A DNA stretch of 64,000 bases, from contig WTXG01000001.1 of assembly GCA_022496185.1 (NCBI GenBank), positions 1,798,001 through 1,862,000 on the forward strand. Direction: 5' to 3'. The translations under genes and the position numbers were made by a program. Positions 23,901 through 36,500 of the stretch are shown here, one piece after another. Source of the stretch: Multifurca ochricompacta (Eukaryota > Basidiomycota > Agaricomycetes > Russulales > Russulaceae). Positions within the stretch are counted from its first letter, which is position 1, and each line of letters starts with the position of its first letter. The notes beneath the pieces were generated by a model that worked only from the letters and a program-made list of their open reading frames with translations, was not told the DNA's origin and did no database searches.

Positions 23901-24361
23901 CGCGCTACGTCTACCAGTCGTCCTTACAAAGTTCATCGAACCAGTAATCTTGGGTCCCTTAGATTTCTTCGAGCGTTGGAGGATAATAGGTGGGCCACCA
24001 CGCGAGGCCCAAAGTGTTTTCCCAATCAATCTCACCAGCGGTGGGGAGCTCGACCGTGATAAACAGCAACACGTCATCTCAGGCCAGAAGTTCAGCATCC
24101 TTCCTGATGTCGACCCAAGTACAAATAACTTTGTCGGTGCCGGAGTTCTTCACACATCTATTGATGGGAAGGTTGGGTGTTTACTGCGGTTGGAGCCCAA
24201 CCGCGATGCCAAAGTACGTAACCGTCAATTATTAGGAGCGTTTCTCAGGGTTAAATCCTTCACAGCTTTGCCGAATTACTGTCCGTAGTACCTCGGAGGA
24301 CGTAGTAGGGGAAGTGAAAAAACTCATTCAAAAACCGCTTTCAGCAGATGCTGCGTCATGA
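20998..24361 (+). CDS. APL3: AP-2 clathrin adaptor complex, alpha-adaptin large subunit
   Basis: Start [10 protein letters not shown], then [32 protein letters not shown] and [19 protein letters not shown], the usual alpha-adaptin N-terminus that binds phosphoinositides. The HEAT trunk shows [43 protein letters not shown] and LDLLYSMCD. After a hinge comes the ear domain ([39 protein letters not shown]). The end is [17 protein letters not shown], stop 24359-24361. About 940 residues with roughly ten introns, one of them GC-AG (22014-22064). Two -1 frame breaks lie in conserved text, at about 22812 and about 23250. AP-2 links cargo and clathrin at the plasma membrane during endocytosis. Confidence 0.9.
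22014..22064 (+). other. GC-AG intron in the AP-2 alpha gene
   Basis: Exon ...CTCTATCGG, donor GCAAGT, acceptor TTTGCAG, next exon CTAGTTGTAGAG. It joins KAVDRLYR to [20 protein letters not shown], the expected continuous alpha-adaptin sequence. 51 bp. Confidence 0.8.
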
Positions 24362-24493
24362 CATTACCGGAAGTCCTCACTTGCTTACGTTTACAGAACG
24401 TGTAAAATATATCAAGACATATCTCCATACATATAAAAATATCCCATCACCAAAAGATAGAGACACCCCCGTAAGATGCGAGTGGGCACTGGC

Positions 24494-27400
24494 TCACTTG
24501 CGAATCAACATATTGCGTAAGAAACCCTTCTTCCGCTCTGCGTTCTGCGGCCGCATTGCCTCCACGAGCGTCTTCATTCCTCCCGGAGTGGCATCGCGGA
24601 ATTCGGGAATTGAATCAGTTGAAATAGACCGCGGGTGGGACACTTGTCGCCTACTCAAACGCAAGTTGTCGCCCTCCTTGGGAGTCTCAAGCATCGTTTC
24701 TGCCAACACATTCAGTTCAGATATAGAGAACTCCTGTGAGTGACGACTACTAGCGCGGGAATGTAAGGAAGGGGTTGACACCGCACTGGGCGGCGCAGTT
24801 TTTGGGCGTGACTTTGAAAGGGACGTCCTCCTGGGTTTGCTCGGGGATACAGGCTGTGGGACTTCGATAATGTCGTAATTCCTAATGGCAGTGGGTAGAC
24901 TAGGTTCAGAAGAAGCAACCAAGCTAGAGACCGGTCGTTTGTTGTCACGAGGCGCCGTCTGGCGGCTAACATGATACAGCGCCTGCTGCTCGACGTCGAG
25001 ACACTGATTATACAAGTCTGCTATTATTGGATCTTGAGGGGGAGATAAATCCCGTGAATACCGAACAACCGTGGATGTGACGATGGCCAGATGTCTTGGA
25101 ATATCAAGAAAATGAGTCAGATGTGGGATAGACTCTCTCTTTAGATCAGACATGGCTTGTTTCCTTTCATTAAGGGCTCTGACAGCACGACTCCTGATAT
25201 GAGCCTCATCTGATGACGGTTGAGGGGATTCATCTGGACCTGGCGTGGACACCACCAAAATGTAATCGAACATCTCTGGTAGCCTTTCCTCGAGGAACGA
25301 CTTTACACCGCGCATAAACTCTTCCTTTTGAACCGTCTGTGCGTGTACCCATCAGTTGTGTAGAGTGACAGCTAGACCAACCATACCGCGTTCAAGTTCG
25401 CAAGACTTTGGATGACTTTCGCGATCAACGTGAGGCTTCGTTGAACAGGCATATCAGGCAGACCTAAAACGTTGTTCTCAACCTTACTACTCCTATAAAT
25501 TCGAAAACAAAAGTACCCGAACACAGGCCAAAGAGGTGTGGGTGAAGGATAGCTGGCACAATGAACCGGAGGAAGCAAAACGCCGACACGCTTTGCCGTG
25601 GCAGGTCGCTATTGGTATCTGCGTCGGGGCCGCTCGGATAACGTTTCTCCACCAGTTGCCGGATATACTCGAATGATTTACGCATTTCACTACCTGGCGG
25701 TCAGGTATAAAGCCGTACCAAAAGGATCGAACATACTGTGGGCATTGGTGTTTCGTGGAATAGATCTGTTCCCAAATTTCTCTACACCAGTAGACGAGAA
25801 GGTCGACATTCCGCTCAACATCTTTCGGCCCTTTGGCATTTCGTAGTGGGTCAACCTCGATGGACACGTTTTCAAAGCACAGACGGCGGATGGTGAAGCC
25901 AACACTAGCCTCTAGGAAATTCTTCCCGTACCACCCCATTAATGATTCAATGGTTTTAGTAAGTACAGTGTTTCCACGAAATAGCGTGTGATGCGCTAGT
26001 GTTCTGTTTATCTCTGCGTAAACGCCTTTCGAGGGAGAAGCAAACTCACAACTCGGGGTCCCATCAACTTCACGGTCGGCCACTTCAAATACGTTAGAAA
26101 GTAGAATGTTCTTGGCAATAGCGATCGAAAACAGTTGGCCAGACACTTGCTTTGTCTTGAACTTGACATCAAGATCAATCATCCAGTCCAGGTAATTTCG
26201 CCGGTCGAGTGTCTGCTTAAATCAGATGAGTTGTCAGAGCCCCATAAACCCACACGTACGTCCACCACTTTAGAATACTTGGAATAAGGTAACACTATTT
26301 CCCTGAGCCATCTTTCAACAAGAGTAATCCAAAGGACTCGAAGATGCGGCTGACTCATCGACTTTAAGTTTTAGTCTTAATTGACCAACTTGAGTGCAAG
26401 TTGATGCAGAACCACCAAATAATATGGGGAACCAACCCTCCACATGCTCTCCGCGCCGGAAGTTGGTTAGTGTGATATAGACGGTACCAACGTTGGACGG
26501 CTTTTGCAATTTCTTCTCTCGCCAGACGACGATTGCCAGCTTCTCGAACGGAGGCAGGTCCGTGAATAAAAAGCTCTCATGCCAATCCGGCGAACCCATG
26601 CTCTTTTTGACTACTGTTCGGCCAGAGAGGACGCTGTTGAAGTAGACCTCACAGAAGAGATCCAAATCTACGGCTTCGGAATCGCCACGCCCTTCGGTAT
26701 CTCCTGCTACGCCAAGATTAGAAGCAGGGTCGACGAAACGAGGGACACCGATGTTACGCCCTTGGATGCAAGTCAGTTCAACTTGCCTCCAAACGCGGTA
26801 TGTCCCTCCCCCTTGTGCACGGGAATTTCCATAGACCTCCGGAGCTGCGTACGACCGGAGTAGTGCCATCCAAGTGTTCATAGCTTCTGTAGAAGGAAAG
26901 GCGCAGTAAAGGGGCTCTGTGCTGTGGGTTGCGCTCCATCGTTGATCTCTGATAATAGGCTGTTAGAACTCGAGCAATGTGAGAGGATGATAACGCCTCA
27001 CGCGGAGCAATGTATCCCTAAGCAATCTTTCCGAAAGAATAAGGACGGGTCTGCGGGGCGGATATCGGTGTGCAATAGCAGATGTAAGTGGACGGATTGG
27101 AACAAGATCGTTTCCTGAGAAAGGGTATTGAACTTATAGACCACAGAGGAACGCGGGGTGATTCACCTCGAGGTAGACATTTAACACGCAACCCTCCTCT
27201 TCCTCTGTCAAACGACATGTGGCCTGTCTCCATTGATCACTGGTGGTCGCACCACGGGCCAAGTTAAGCCAGCTTGTCTTCTCTAAAGTAGGATATGAAC
27301 GTCGGAGCGTAACTATCCGTCGCTATAAGTGCCATTCCACATACCCTTGACCCTCCTTTGGTTATCATCGCTCAGTATGGACAAGGGTCTCGAGGATTCT

Positions 27401-27596
27401 CTCTTCTCAGCCTTCTTCCGTGGGTTGGGCTGTTTGTTGGATGCCAAGTGGGTAGCACATTGTGGTCAAATGAAAGAGATTCTACCTTTCGTAGAGCAGC
27501 AGCCGCCTGATTGGAAATATATACTTTGACGGGAAGGAAAATCTCCCGTGGGGTGGTAAAGCGCCTGGATTGTGTACGGCTCTGATTCTCTATCAT
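24494..27596 (-). CDS. Ras GTPase-activating protein with PH-like, C2 and RasGAP domains
   Basis: Spliced from MIENQSRTQSRRFTTPREIF. The first third (SWLNLARGATTSDQWRQATC, VHLHLLLHTDIRPADPSLFF, STEAMNTWMALLRSYA) looks like a PH domain. It is followed by a C2 domain (VELTCIQGRNIGVPR, DLFCEVYFNS, KLAIVVWRE). The RasGAP domain shows LFRGNTVLTKTIESLMG with the arginine-finger loop, then SVSAFCFLRFIVPAILHPHL (the FLR...PA signature) and IAKVIQSLANLNA. The C-terminus is Ser/Pro-rich and basic. PH-C2-RasGAP architecture occurs in fungal GAPs related to Bud2 and Gap1, which switch off Ras-like GTPases in polarity and mating growth; which GTPase is targeted cannot be read from sequence. Upstream exons beyond 27596 cannot be excluded. 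Confidence 0.82.
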
Positions 27597-27896
27597 GAGT
27601 TATGTGCTTGGTACAAAGATGGGAGGTTTGAATGGGATACGGAGGACCGACCAGACCTTCATAACGTAATGCAAACAAGACCCTTAAACATCTAGCACTA
27701 AGTCCATTATCTGCCTTTACCCACGAGAGAATAATAATCAAATTAATCTTGTTATGATGGATGATAATATCCATGGCTCAACCAACCACGGTGGTATATG
27801 TAGACGATAAAAAAAAAAAAAATCAAGCAGGAGGATAATCCCTGCCCAAAGATCCATGCGCCCGTTTGCGCAGAATTTTTCTCTATGTAGGCGTCC

Positions 27897-29182
27897 TCAA
27901 TCGTTCTTGAAACTACGTGGACAACAAACAAGCATGTTAGCCATCGTCCAGAATCAAGCATGGAAAGCACAAACCCATTTCCATTTGCAGTTCCATGTCC
28001 ATTCGTAATTGGCTTCTTACCGCGAGCTGGCTTCTTATACGTATCGATGTAGAATTTGATAAAGAGTAGAAGGTAGCTCGAGAGTAACGCGCAACCAAAG
28101 ACAGCAGCAGACTCGGTGCCATGGCAAGACCCAAGTGCTGGGAGCTGCGGCCAGTATGTGGCAGCGAAGTACGAGTAGGCTGAGAAAGACAATCCCATAA
28201 GGTGGATATTTACGCAAGTATGGTGTCCGGCTTACTCCCGAAGTAGACAAGGTGCAGGTCAACGACGAACTGAACGATCTGCATGGTAGTCAAGTACTTC
28301 TTCCACTGAGTAAACGAGCGTGAGAAGGCAGGTACGGGTCAACGATGATCGCGGGGGGATAATTTGGAGGCAGCCACTGACCCAAATCTTAGCGCCACCA
28401 GCTGTTGCATAATAATAGTAGTCTGGGGGGGGGGGGGAATGAGGCAGGTTTTCGGGCTGGATCAAATGGCCCACATACACATGAGGACATGAACAGCCAA
28501 GTTCTGCGTGATGACCGTCCACGACTGTAAAAGAAGGCAATTAAAAGGGAATAGCAAATTGAATAACAAAAAAATTACAATGCTTGTCTTCCCGTTGAGT
28601 TGTGTAAAGCAGAGGAAGGCTGTCGCGGAATGATGGTATACATGCAAGAATGCTAGAGAAAAAAATATCAATACGCCATCAGCCATCAAGATTGTCATAC
28701 TGACCTAGGGGCTTTTTCTTCAATGCAAGGAAAACCGTGTCTAGTAGCTCGACGTATTTGATGTAGTAATTGATGATATAATACAATTCCATACGCTCCG
28801 GACAGTTAGTTCGGTTGTTCGGCTGTCAGAATGCTGAGAAAAGGTTACCAACTTCGGTCCAAGCCCCCGCACTGCACAGCGCATAGAAAGTGCCATGCCG
28901 CCAGTAGATGGGTAAAATCTCCTCCAGCATGAGCGCGAGAAGAAGTGCACTACCAGAACTGAGAATAGCATTATGGACTCGGAAAAGGAAAGTGAGTTTT
29001 TGTGGATGACGTGTCTTCATAACCTCGCGGATGCCGAAGATGGTGGCAAGGTAGCCAGCAAGAATACTGAGGACAACTGGCTGGGTTGACAAGGGTGTGG
29101 CACCACGGACATAGTGAGTATAGTGGTAGGGAAGATGAGGGATAGGGACGTGTTTAAGAAGGAAATCCGCGAGGGGAGCCAT
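27897..29182 (-). CDS. ELO-family very-long-chain fatty acid elongase (3-ketoacyl-CoA synthase)
   Basis: Multi-pass ER enzyme that condenses malonyl-CoA with acyl-CoA. The start [16 protein letters not shown] (ATG 29182) is preferred over an upstream ATG followed by poly-Phe encoded by an A-rich leader. Family motifs: [20 protein letters not shown] (with an extra NYY in this copy), then [20 protein letters not shown] with the HxxHH catalytic box, then [16 protein letters not shown] and [18 protein letters not shown]. The C-terminus is basic ([15 protein letters not shown]). The last intron is uncertain: splicing at GG/GTTTGT gives an end of ...NGNGFKND with the stop at 27897; other choices extend to about 27752. 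The 3' splice site before YYYATAGG has a tract of 13 C. Confidence 0.85.
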
Positions 29183-30529
29183 GAGGAAGAGATGATGAAA
29201 GAAGAAAAAAAAAAAACAATGGAGGTTGAGGTTGAGGTCCACTCAAAACAGCGTCTGCATCCGACATTAAAGTGAAGCGGAATTTAAAACTTTGGTAATA
29301 TGATATAATATGTAAGTGTTATGTAACAACTAATCCATTGGATAAATCTTAAGTAAGTTGTTGTTGTTTGTTTGTTTGTTAAGTGACAACCAGTGCCGGC
29401 CCGTCTTGTGACTCAACCAAGAGAACTCGTTCTCTGCTGCGCGCTCTACGTTTAAAACGAGAGAGAAAGTACATTTAATTCGAAAGTGAAACATACCGAA
29501 CCCCTGTTTTCAATTTGGTATAGGCGTCGTGAGCTGAGAGTTGAATCGCATTCTTGTTCAACCGCGAGTGGCAAGCACAGATTAGGCACAACGGGGAATT
29601 GGACGGCGCCAGTGTGTACGAGGCCCTAACCTAGAATTTTAAAAAAGATTTATGCTTCAGTCCCCCTTTGACCATCGATTTTTTTTCTTGCGTACACCAG
29701 ATTCGCGCAAGGAATTGACTAGGTCGTGTATGAAGTGCAGGGAGCGAGATCGTAGGTCATGAAGGTCATGAAGGTCAATGCCTGGGCATTTATTTATGTC
29801 AATGCATCTTCTCTTTATCGAATTTTAATACATACAGATGTCTGACGAAGAGGACCATGTTGGCACCGTACAAATAGTCTCACAGAGTCCTCATGCGTCG
29901 AAGTGAGCAGCCTGTTATGGTGATTAAAATGATAGGGCTACGCATCAAGACGGGGGCATACATACTCTGTGATAGGTTTCAATGCATCACGAATGTCGCC
30001 CAACTGCCAGGAGCCGAAGCGAGTTAGTCACACGATATATACGTACGCAGAGAACGTTCAGACCTCGTTCACGGAAAATGCAGCTTCATGAGCGTCCGTA
30101 GCATTGGTCACAGATTGTGAATGTAAAGATAACATCAGGGGGAAGAGAGAGGGGGGAAGGGGGACAGGAGGGGAGGGGAGGGGGATGACAGACTAAAAAT
30201 GATTGGCAAATATCCCTCGATTTGTCGATTCGATTAAATACGGATACGGATACGGTAACACGAGGAGGACCTTTACATTCTTCGCGGACAATGCCGATCG
30301 AGGCGATATCAAGGGGACTCACAAGGCTCTCGGGTACTGAAACTGGAAAGCAAAGGTTAGTGTCATGGTCATGGTGTGGTGGTCGTAATGACGTATATTT
30401 GGACAATACGCGTGGCTCATTTGTTTCACACTCACCTTCAATTACACACAACGCGCATTCATTTCTTAATATCATTCCTGGTGCAAGAAAAGAAATAACC
30501 TTAACTAACTACAATCACGGCAGTTATTC
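29183..30529. other. Intergenic region between elongase and VPS13
   Basis: Divergent intergenic region of 1.35 kb. It holds a possible small minus-strand ORF (29815-30135) and, just before that ORF, a CT-rich tract (read on the minus strand, about 30136-30190) typical of basidiomycete core promoters. The rest (29183-29810) shows no coding signal; it includes a TTGTTTGTTTG tract near 29360. Confidence 0.5.
29815..30135 (-). CDS. Candidate small ORF, unrecognised (about 70 residues)
   Basis: Not recognised. Directly after a CT-rich tract, an ATG at 30135 opens MLSLHSQSVTNATDAHEAAF. A weak donor (GTCTGA) at 30063 and acceptor GGCAG lead to LGDIRDALKPITE (29966-30003). A good donor (GTATGT) and acceptor AACAG lead to LLTSTHEDSVRLF and a stop at 29815. 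Three exons that keep one open, amphipathic reading frame with plausible borders are the only evidence; no domain is visible. The promoter-like tract and divergence from VPS13 support it. It could equally be chance. Expression data would decide. Confidence 0.3.
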
Positions 30530-33500
30530 ATGTCACGATCACGATGGTTCACCAACCCTCTCAAAGAACTCCTGGGATTTGTGTGTACCTGTTTCTTGTA
30601 CTGAGTAACTCCACTCTTATCATATGTTCAGGTATTCAGTCGCTTTCTCGCTCCATATGTTGAAAACTTGGATATGGGTCTCGTCAACCTTGGGATTATC
30701 CAAGGTAAGCCCGTACATCCTCGAACATACAAGCGTTATACGTCATCGCACACGCGGCAGGTCAAGTAACGTTGGGAAAACTTCGTATTAAAAAGGGCGC
30801 CTTGGACTCATTTCGGCTACCCATCAATGTTTCTGAAGGTGTGATCCCCAGTGCCACCAAGGAACGTCCGTTGATGTGAAAGGACAGGTCATTTGGGGAA
30901 GTTTTCCTTGTCCTTGCATTGGTTTAATCTAGGAAATCAGCCTGTCGAAGTGCTGATCGAAGACGTCTACCTCCTCGTCGTTCCGCGTCAAGAGGATGGT
31001 GGAGACCCGAAAGAGCTCGAGCGCCGCATGCAGGAAGTCAAACTAGAGCGCCTTCAAAATGCCGAGGTACTCCAAATGCGAACGGCTGAAGTGGAAGGTA
31101 TAGGGTTGTGCGTTCATAAGATCCTAATAAGTCTAACAACATTCAAGGTATCGACGACAGCGCTCAAAATCAAGGCTTTGTTGAATCGTTCCTTGCAAAA
31201 CTTCTCAACAATATCCAAGTGACCGTTAAGAACGTGCACATCCGGTACGAAGATAAGATCAGCGTTCCAGGTGTATGTCCATGAATGTTAAACTGTAAAA
31301 ACACATCGCTCACATGTTCTTCTAGCATCCATTTGCAGTCGGTGTCACGCTCTCCAGCTTTTCTGCAGTTTCGGTCGATGAGAACTGGGTACCTGCTTTC
31401 ATTGAGGGAAGCAGCAAGACCGTGCATAAAGTAGGTCAACTTGTTATGTTCTTTGTCTCCTCTTCCAACGCTGCTGCAGCTCGCAAAATTGGAGTATCTC
31501 GCGGGATACTTTGACACAGACGCACAAAGCATGTCCGGGCTTCCCTTTGAGACCGCAATGGAACGATTCTCCTCCATGGTTCCGTACTCCCATCCCTACA
31601 CGATTACCGGACCATGACGAGATTCTACAGATCGCACGGGAAGGGGCAAGTCAAGATCATCAGTTTATTTTGAAACCGGTTTCTGGAGAAGGCAGGGTGA
31701 GAGTGATTTGTACAAAGAAGAAGCGACAGCGTTCAACGGCGATGACAGGTCATCTTGAGGCACAAGGCGACCAAAGATGCCCCCCGTTTTGATATCCAGC
31801 TCCTATTTCCTGAAATCGGGATTCTTCTCGACGACCATCAGTTCCGGGACATCATCTCCTTGTTGGAGACTATCCACCTGTTAAGGCGAAAATCTCGTGT
31901 ATGCGGTTTCATGCCACCATTTTTGGTTGCCTCACCCACCATTAACAATCTAGTACGCGAAATATCGACGTCTAGAAGAGTTCAGGGAAAATCGACCGCG
32001 TGCACTCCTCACCTTCGCCGGGGATGCAACTCTAGATACTGTTCGTGAGAGAAGGCGTAGATGGACATGGGGTTTTTTTGCGGAACGCCGCGATGACCGT
32101 CGCCGGTACGTTGAACTCTTTAAGAAAAAGCAGCTGAATACCAGTTCGACCGAGGTATGGCCTTTGCCTCTTCTCTTGGACTTGATGATTACCTGATTTC
32201 AGGAGCTGTTGGACCTCGAGGCGTTGGAGAAAAAACTCTCATACGAGGACATTCGATTCTACAGGTCAATCTCGCGTTCAGAGTTGAGAAGGGATGGTGC
32301 GTTACGGAAGCAAGTTGAAGAAGAGAAGAAACGGCGGGCGGCGCAGAACTCTGGCTGGGCAAGCTGGCTTCTAATCTGGGGTTCTTCGAGTGCAGCCTCA
32401 GACACGCAGCTAGCACAAGAATCACCCTTCAGTAACATGACCGATCAACAACGGAGAGAGTTATACGAAGTCCTTGACTACGATGAAAAGGCGGCTCTCA
32501 CCGAATCATTCGAGCTGCCGAAAGATGCTCTCAAGACTCGGCTTCTGGCAAAGCTTAAGAGGGGCTCGTTTGCGTTGAAGACGGACCCACATGGGGTTGC
32601 AAAAGAGGTCATCTCCGTAATTTTTGACGAATTTCGGGCGACGGCCATTCAACGACCCGACAATCTGGAGGTTTCGACCTCCCTTGGTGGTTTCAGCGTG
32701 TTCGATGGCACAACAAGGGACACGCTATTCCCCCAAATAGTTCATGTCAAGCAGGACTCGCCAACCTTAGGCATTACAACAGATACTGATCTGAACGATC
32801 CCTTTTTGTATATGAAGTTTGAGAGCAATCCGCTTGACGAGCGGGCTGATACTGCGCTCACTGTTCGAATGCGGCATATGGAAGTCGTATACCATAGAGG
32901 GTATGTGGAGGCCATATACAAGTTCTTCAAACCACCAGCAGAACGGCTTGAATCCGTGGAAGCGTTGCTTGTGGGTGTAATTTCACTGTTGCCTGTTGGC
33001 AATTACTAATTCTGTTGACGCTGTTGGCAGACCGCGGCCGGCGGGGCGATTGAGGGATTTCGCAAAGAGACACGGGCCGGCCTTGAATATGCGTTGCAGA
33101 CTCACAAAACAATTGATCTACAAGTGGATATGAAGGCACCCATTATCATTATACCCGAAAGGTGAACGCACTTGCACGTTGATCGCTCCTGTTGTCTGAG
33201 ACCTTGCAGTGTCGCCACTCATAAGTGCACACACCTTCTCATCGACGCTGGCCACATTTCCATCGAAAGTGACCTTGCGAGTAAAGACGCCATCCGCCAG
33301 GTTCATACCAGGCGGGCTCAACAGTATACAGACAATGATTATGCGATCCTTGAGTCACTTATGTATGATAAACTCGATCTAAAGCTCGAGGATGCACAGG
33401 TGGAACATTTTGCTTAAAACAGATGGTCCTTCTGATCTTCGCCGTAGTTCGTCCTCGGAGGAGACCTGGAGTCATGCAGAAATGCATTAAACTCGCAAAA

Positions 33501-36500
33501 CGACTCGTCTCTCCATCTTGTTGAACGAATCAACATCGAATTGCAGGTCCAGAATTCAATTGTGCCTAGCGTCGTCAATCTGGCTCGCTTCAAAATCTCG
33601 GGGAAGTTGCCTGCACTGCAGCTGAATTTCTCTGACTCAAAATACAAATCTATTTTACGTCTTATCGATGCCACCATTCCGAACTTTGACAACGGAAACC
33701 GTTCTGGTGCTGATTCGATTGCAATTGCGCCAACTAATTATCAACTATCATCGGGACTATTCGATCTCCCAGAGGCGGAATACAATATCGACGACGAAAC
33801 GGATTACGAAGACACGGAAGGAGACCATCACGCAGTTACTAGGAATAGAGAGGTTCGTAGTCTTTCGTGCATGCCTGACTAAATACTCATCGGCACTATT
33901 ATTTTCTTCCACCAGGAGCCAGGGTCAAGGCAGAGAATGTTCGAGCTCTCATTCCAGGTGACTACGCTGCGAGCATCCCTATACAAATCCCAAAGTTCAG
34001 CGGACGAGAAGGCTGTCGGTTATGTCTCCTTCGATAACTTCTCTTTGCTACTTCTGGTCACCCAGCAGGACATGAAGATTGAAGTCCATCTTGGGTTCGT
34101 TCTCCTCCGGCCTTTTGAATCTTATCACTGACAAGCTCATAGTTCCTTATCAATGAAAGTCGCAGAGCCAGGCTTCGAACCTCTCCAGCTCCTCTCTTCC
34201 GCGAATGGCTCTACTGAAGGCAAGGACCTGCTTCGGGTGGATTACACACGTGTTCGGAACACTTCTCCGGAGTATCTTTCGACTTATGAAGTATATGATC
34301 AAAATGTCTCTGTGAGCGTGTCCACAGTCATAGTTCGGGTCGCTCCAGAGCCTCTTGTGACATTATACGACCTTCTCATGACTACATTCGTTCCACCTTC
34401 ACCCACCCCTGGCGAGCCCTCCTCTTCTGCTTTAAGCTCTTCATCTGTTCCTCAGCCGACACCGGAATCATCGTTAGCACGACCAAGCGGAAAAATGCGT
34501 CTGCTGATAAAGCTTGCCAGCGTTGAAGGTAGGGACTACATACTCGTGATTGGTGAGTGTGTTTGACTCAGTACACAGTCACCCTTACCAATGCGGGTGC
34601 CCGTATCGCAACATTGTCACTTTCGACTGCGGATGCATCTGTTGTATTAAGCAAGACTATGAACGTTCATGTGCGGCTAGGTAGTTTATCACTTAGCGAC
34701 GACTCTGGCGCGGAAACTTCTTCACCAGATTTTAAGAAACTAATGTTCATCGAGGGTGAACACCTAGCTGAATTCCGATACTTGACATACGACCCTCAGG
34801 ATCCGGACACAGAGAAAGGAATCAACTCATCTGTCTCTCTCACGGCGGCGTCTGTGACCTTCCATTACCTGGAGCAACCTTTGCACGATATCTACGTCTT
34901 CTTTCTGAAGCTGGCTAGGCTCAAAGGTCTTTATGACACTGCCACTGAAGTTGCTGTCCAACGTGCCTCTGGGATTGAGCGCATGAGATTTTCCGTCTCT
35001 ATAAAGACTCCAATCATCATTTTCCCCTCAAATCCGTCTTCTTCCCACGACACACTGACCATGCGCCTCGGTGAGATTACAGCAAGTAACGGCTATCAAG
35101 ATGGTACACCGATAACCGAGGCCAGCCTTCGTGGTATGCAACTCGTCTCAACTATACTATATGACGAAAAACCATCTACGCTCAAGATGATTGACGACAT
35201 AGCGATTGTCACCGAGATCATCCAATCCAGTGGTCCTAATAGTAACGCATCTCGACCAGATACCGAGGTAAAAGTGAATCCAAAGTAAGGCCTGCTGCTC
35301 TGACATAAATATCTCGATAGGTGAATATCAAGGTATCTGACATCAAGCTCGCTCTCACCGAGGTTCAATATGGGATGCTCATGGCACTTTCTCGATCACT
35401 TCCACGTATTTTAGCACCCCCCCCAGAAGGCGCTGATCAAGCGGACCTATCGGCGGATAACCGAAGAGCTGGGGAGCGTCCCCTGATCAAGTACCACAAC
35501 GAATCAACAGTGGACTTACGGCCCGAACTCGATGGGCATGTGGGCAGCACTCAACCCCGGACCACTTTGGATATTGTCTTCACCGTAGCCACCGTCAAAC
35601 TCCAACTATATGATCGTCAGGCAACTGCGGAAACCAACTTGAAAGACTATGGTATCGCAAGATTTGCCTTGAGCGATAATAGTGTGCGCGTGAAAATGCT
35701 ATCTGACGGCGCTATGGAGGCTCAGGTGGTACTTCGATCATTCACGATGAGTAACACCGCGCCCGGGCTCTCTAAGTTCCGTGAGATCATACCTGCAGCT
35801 CAGCATGACAGGAATCAATTCATGCTTCTCTACACTACGTCTGGTGGTTCTGAACCTTCGTCGCTGGCTGTTCTTACCGTAGACTTGCCTCATATCCTCT
35901 TCTCTCTTGCCCCGGTCTTTGCACTCATGGACTTTTTCACGAGCGCCTTCAGGACCTCTGATCCCGTAGTCGATCACACTGCTGAGGCTCCCAAGACTTT
36001 AGGGGAAGAAAGCACAGACGCCGCTGCTAATGAACAATCACTTTTCCAGTTCAGGATTGACTTGCATGACGTGTCAATCAGCGTGCTCGAGAATGACCTT
36101 GATTCTGACACACAGGCCATACGCTTGACGGTCGCCCGAATATCTTTTTCTCAACAGGCACGTCTCTCGTCATCTCTTCTTCCCAAATTGTTCTACTTAT
36201 AAGTGAATAAGGGAATCTTTGCGCTCACTATGAGTCGCGCTGGAATGACTTTACTACGCATGGGACGGCCAGAAGAGGCTCGAATCTTGGACGACGTTGA
36301 TCTTACTCTAAGTTTGGACAGCCGGACACTCTCGTCCCACCAAATGACCAGCATTGATATTACCTTCAGGCCTATAATTCTGCGTGCATCATACCGCGAT
36401 ATCATGCTGATCCTGACTATTGTCAACAAGGCTATGGAGGCTTACAGAAGGCAGACGAGCGATGCCTCTAGATCCGAGCCAACCCGTTCTTCTCTACCAG

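Noticed and set aside
29838..29906. Plus-strand mini-ORF starting MSDEEDHVGTV
   Set aside because: Only 22 codons, no continuation by splicing, and it overlaps the better-supported minus-strand candidate.
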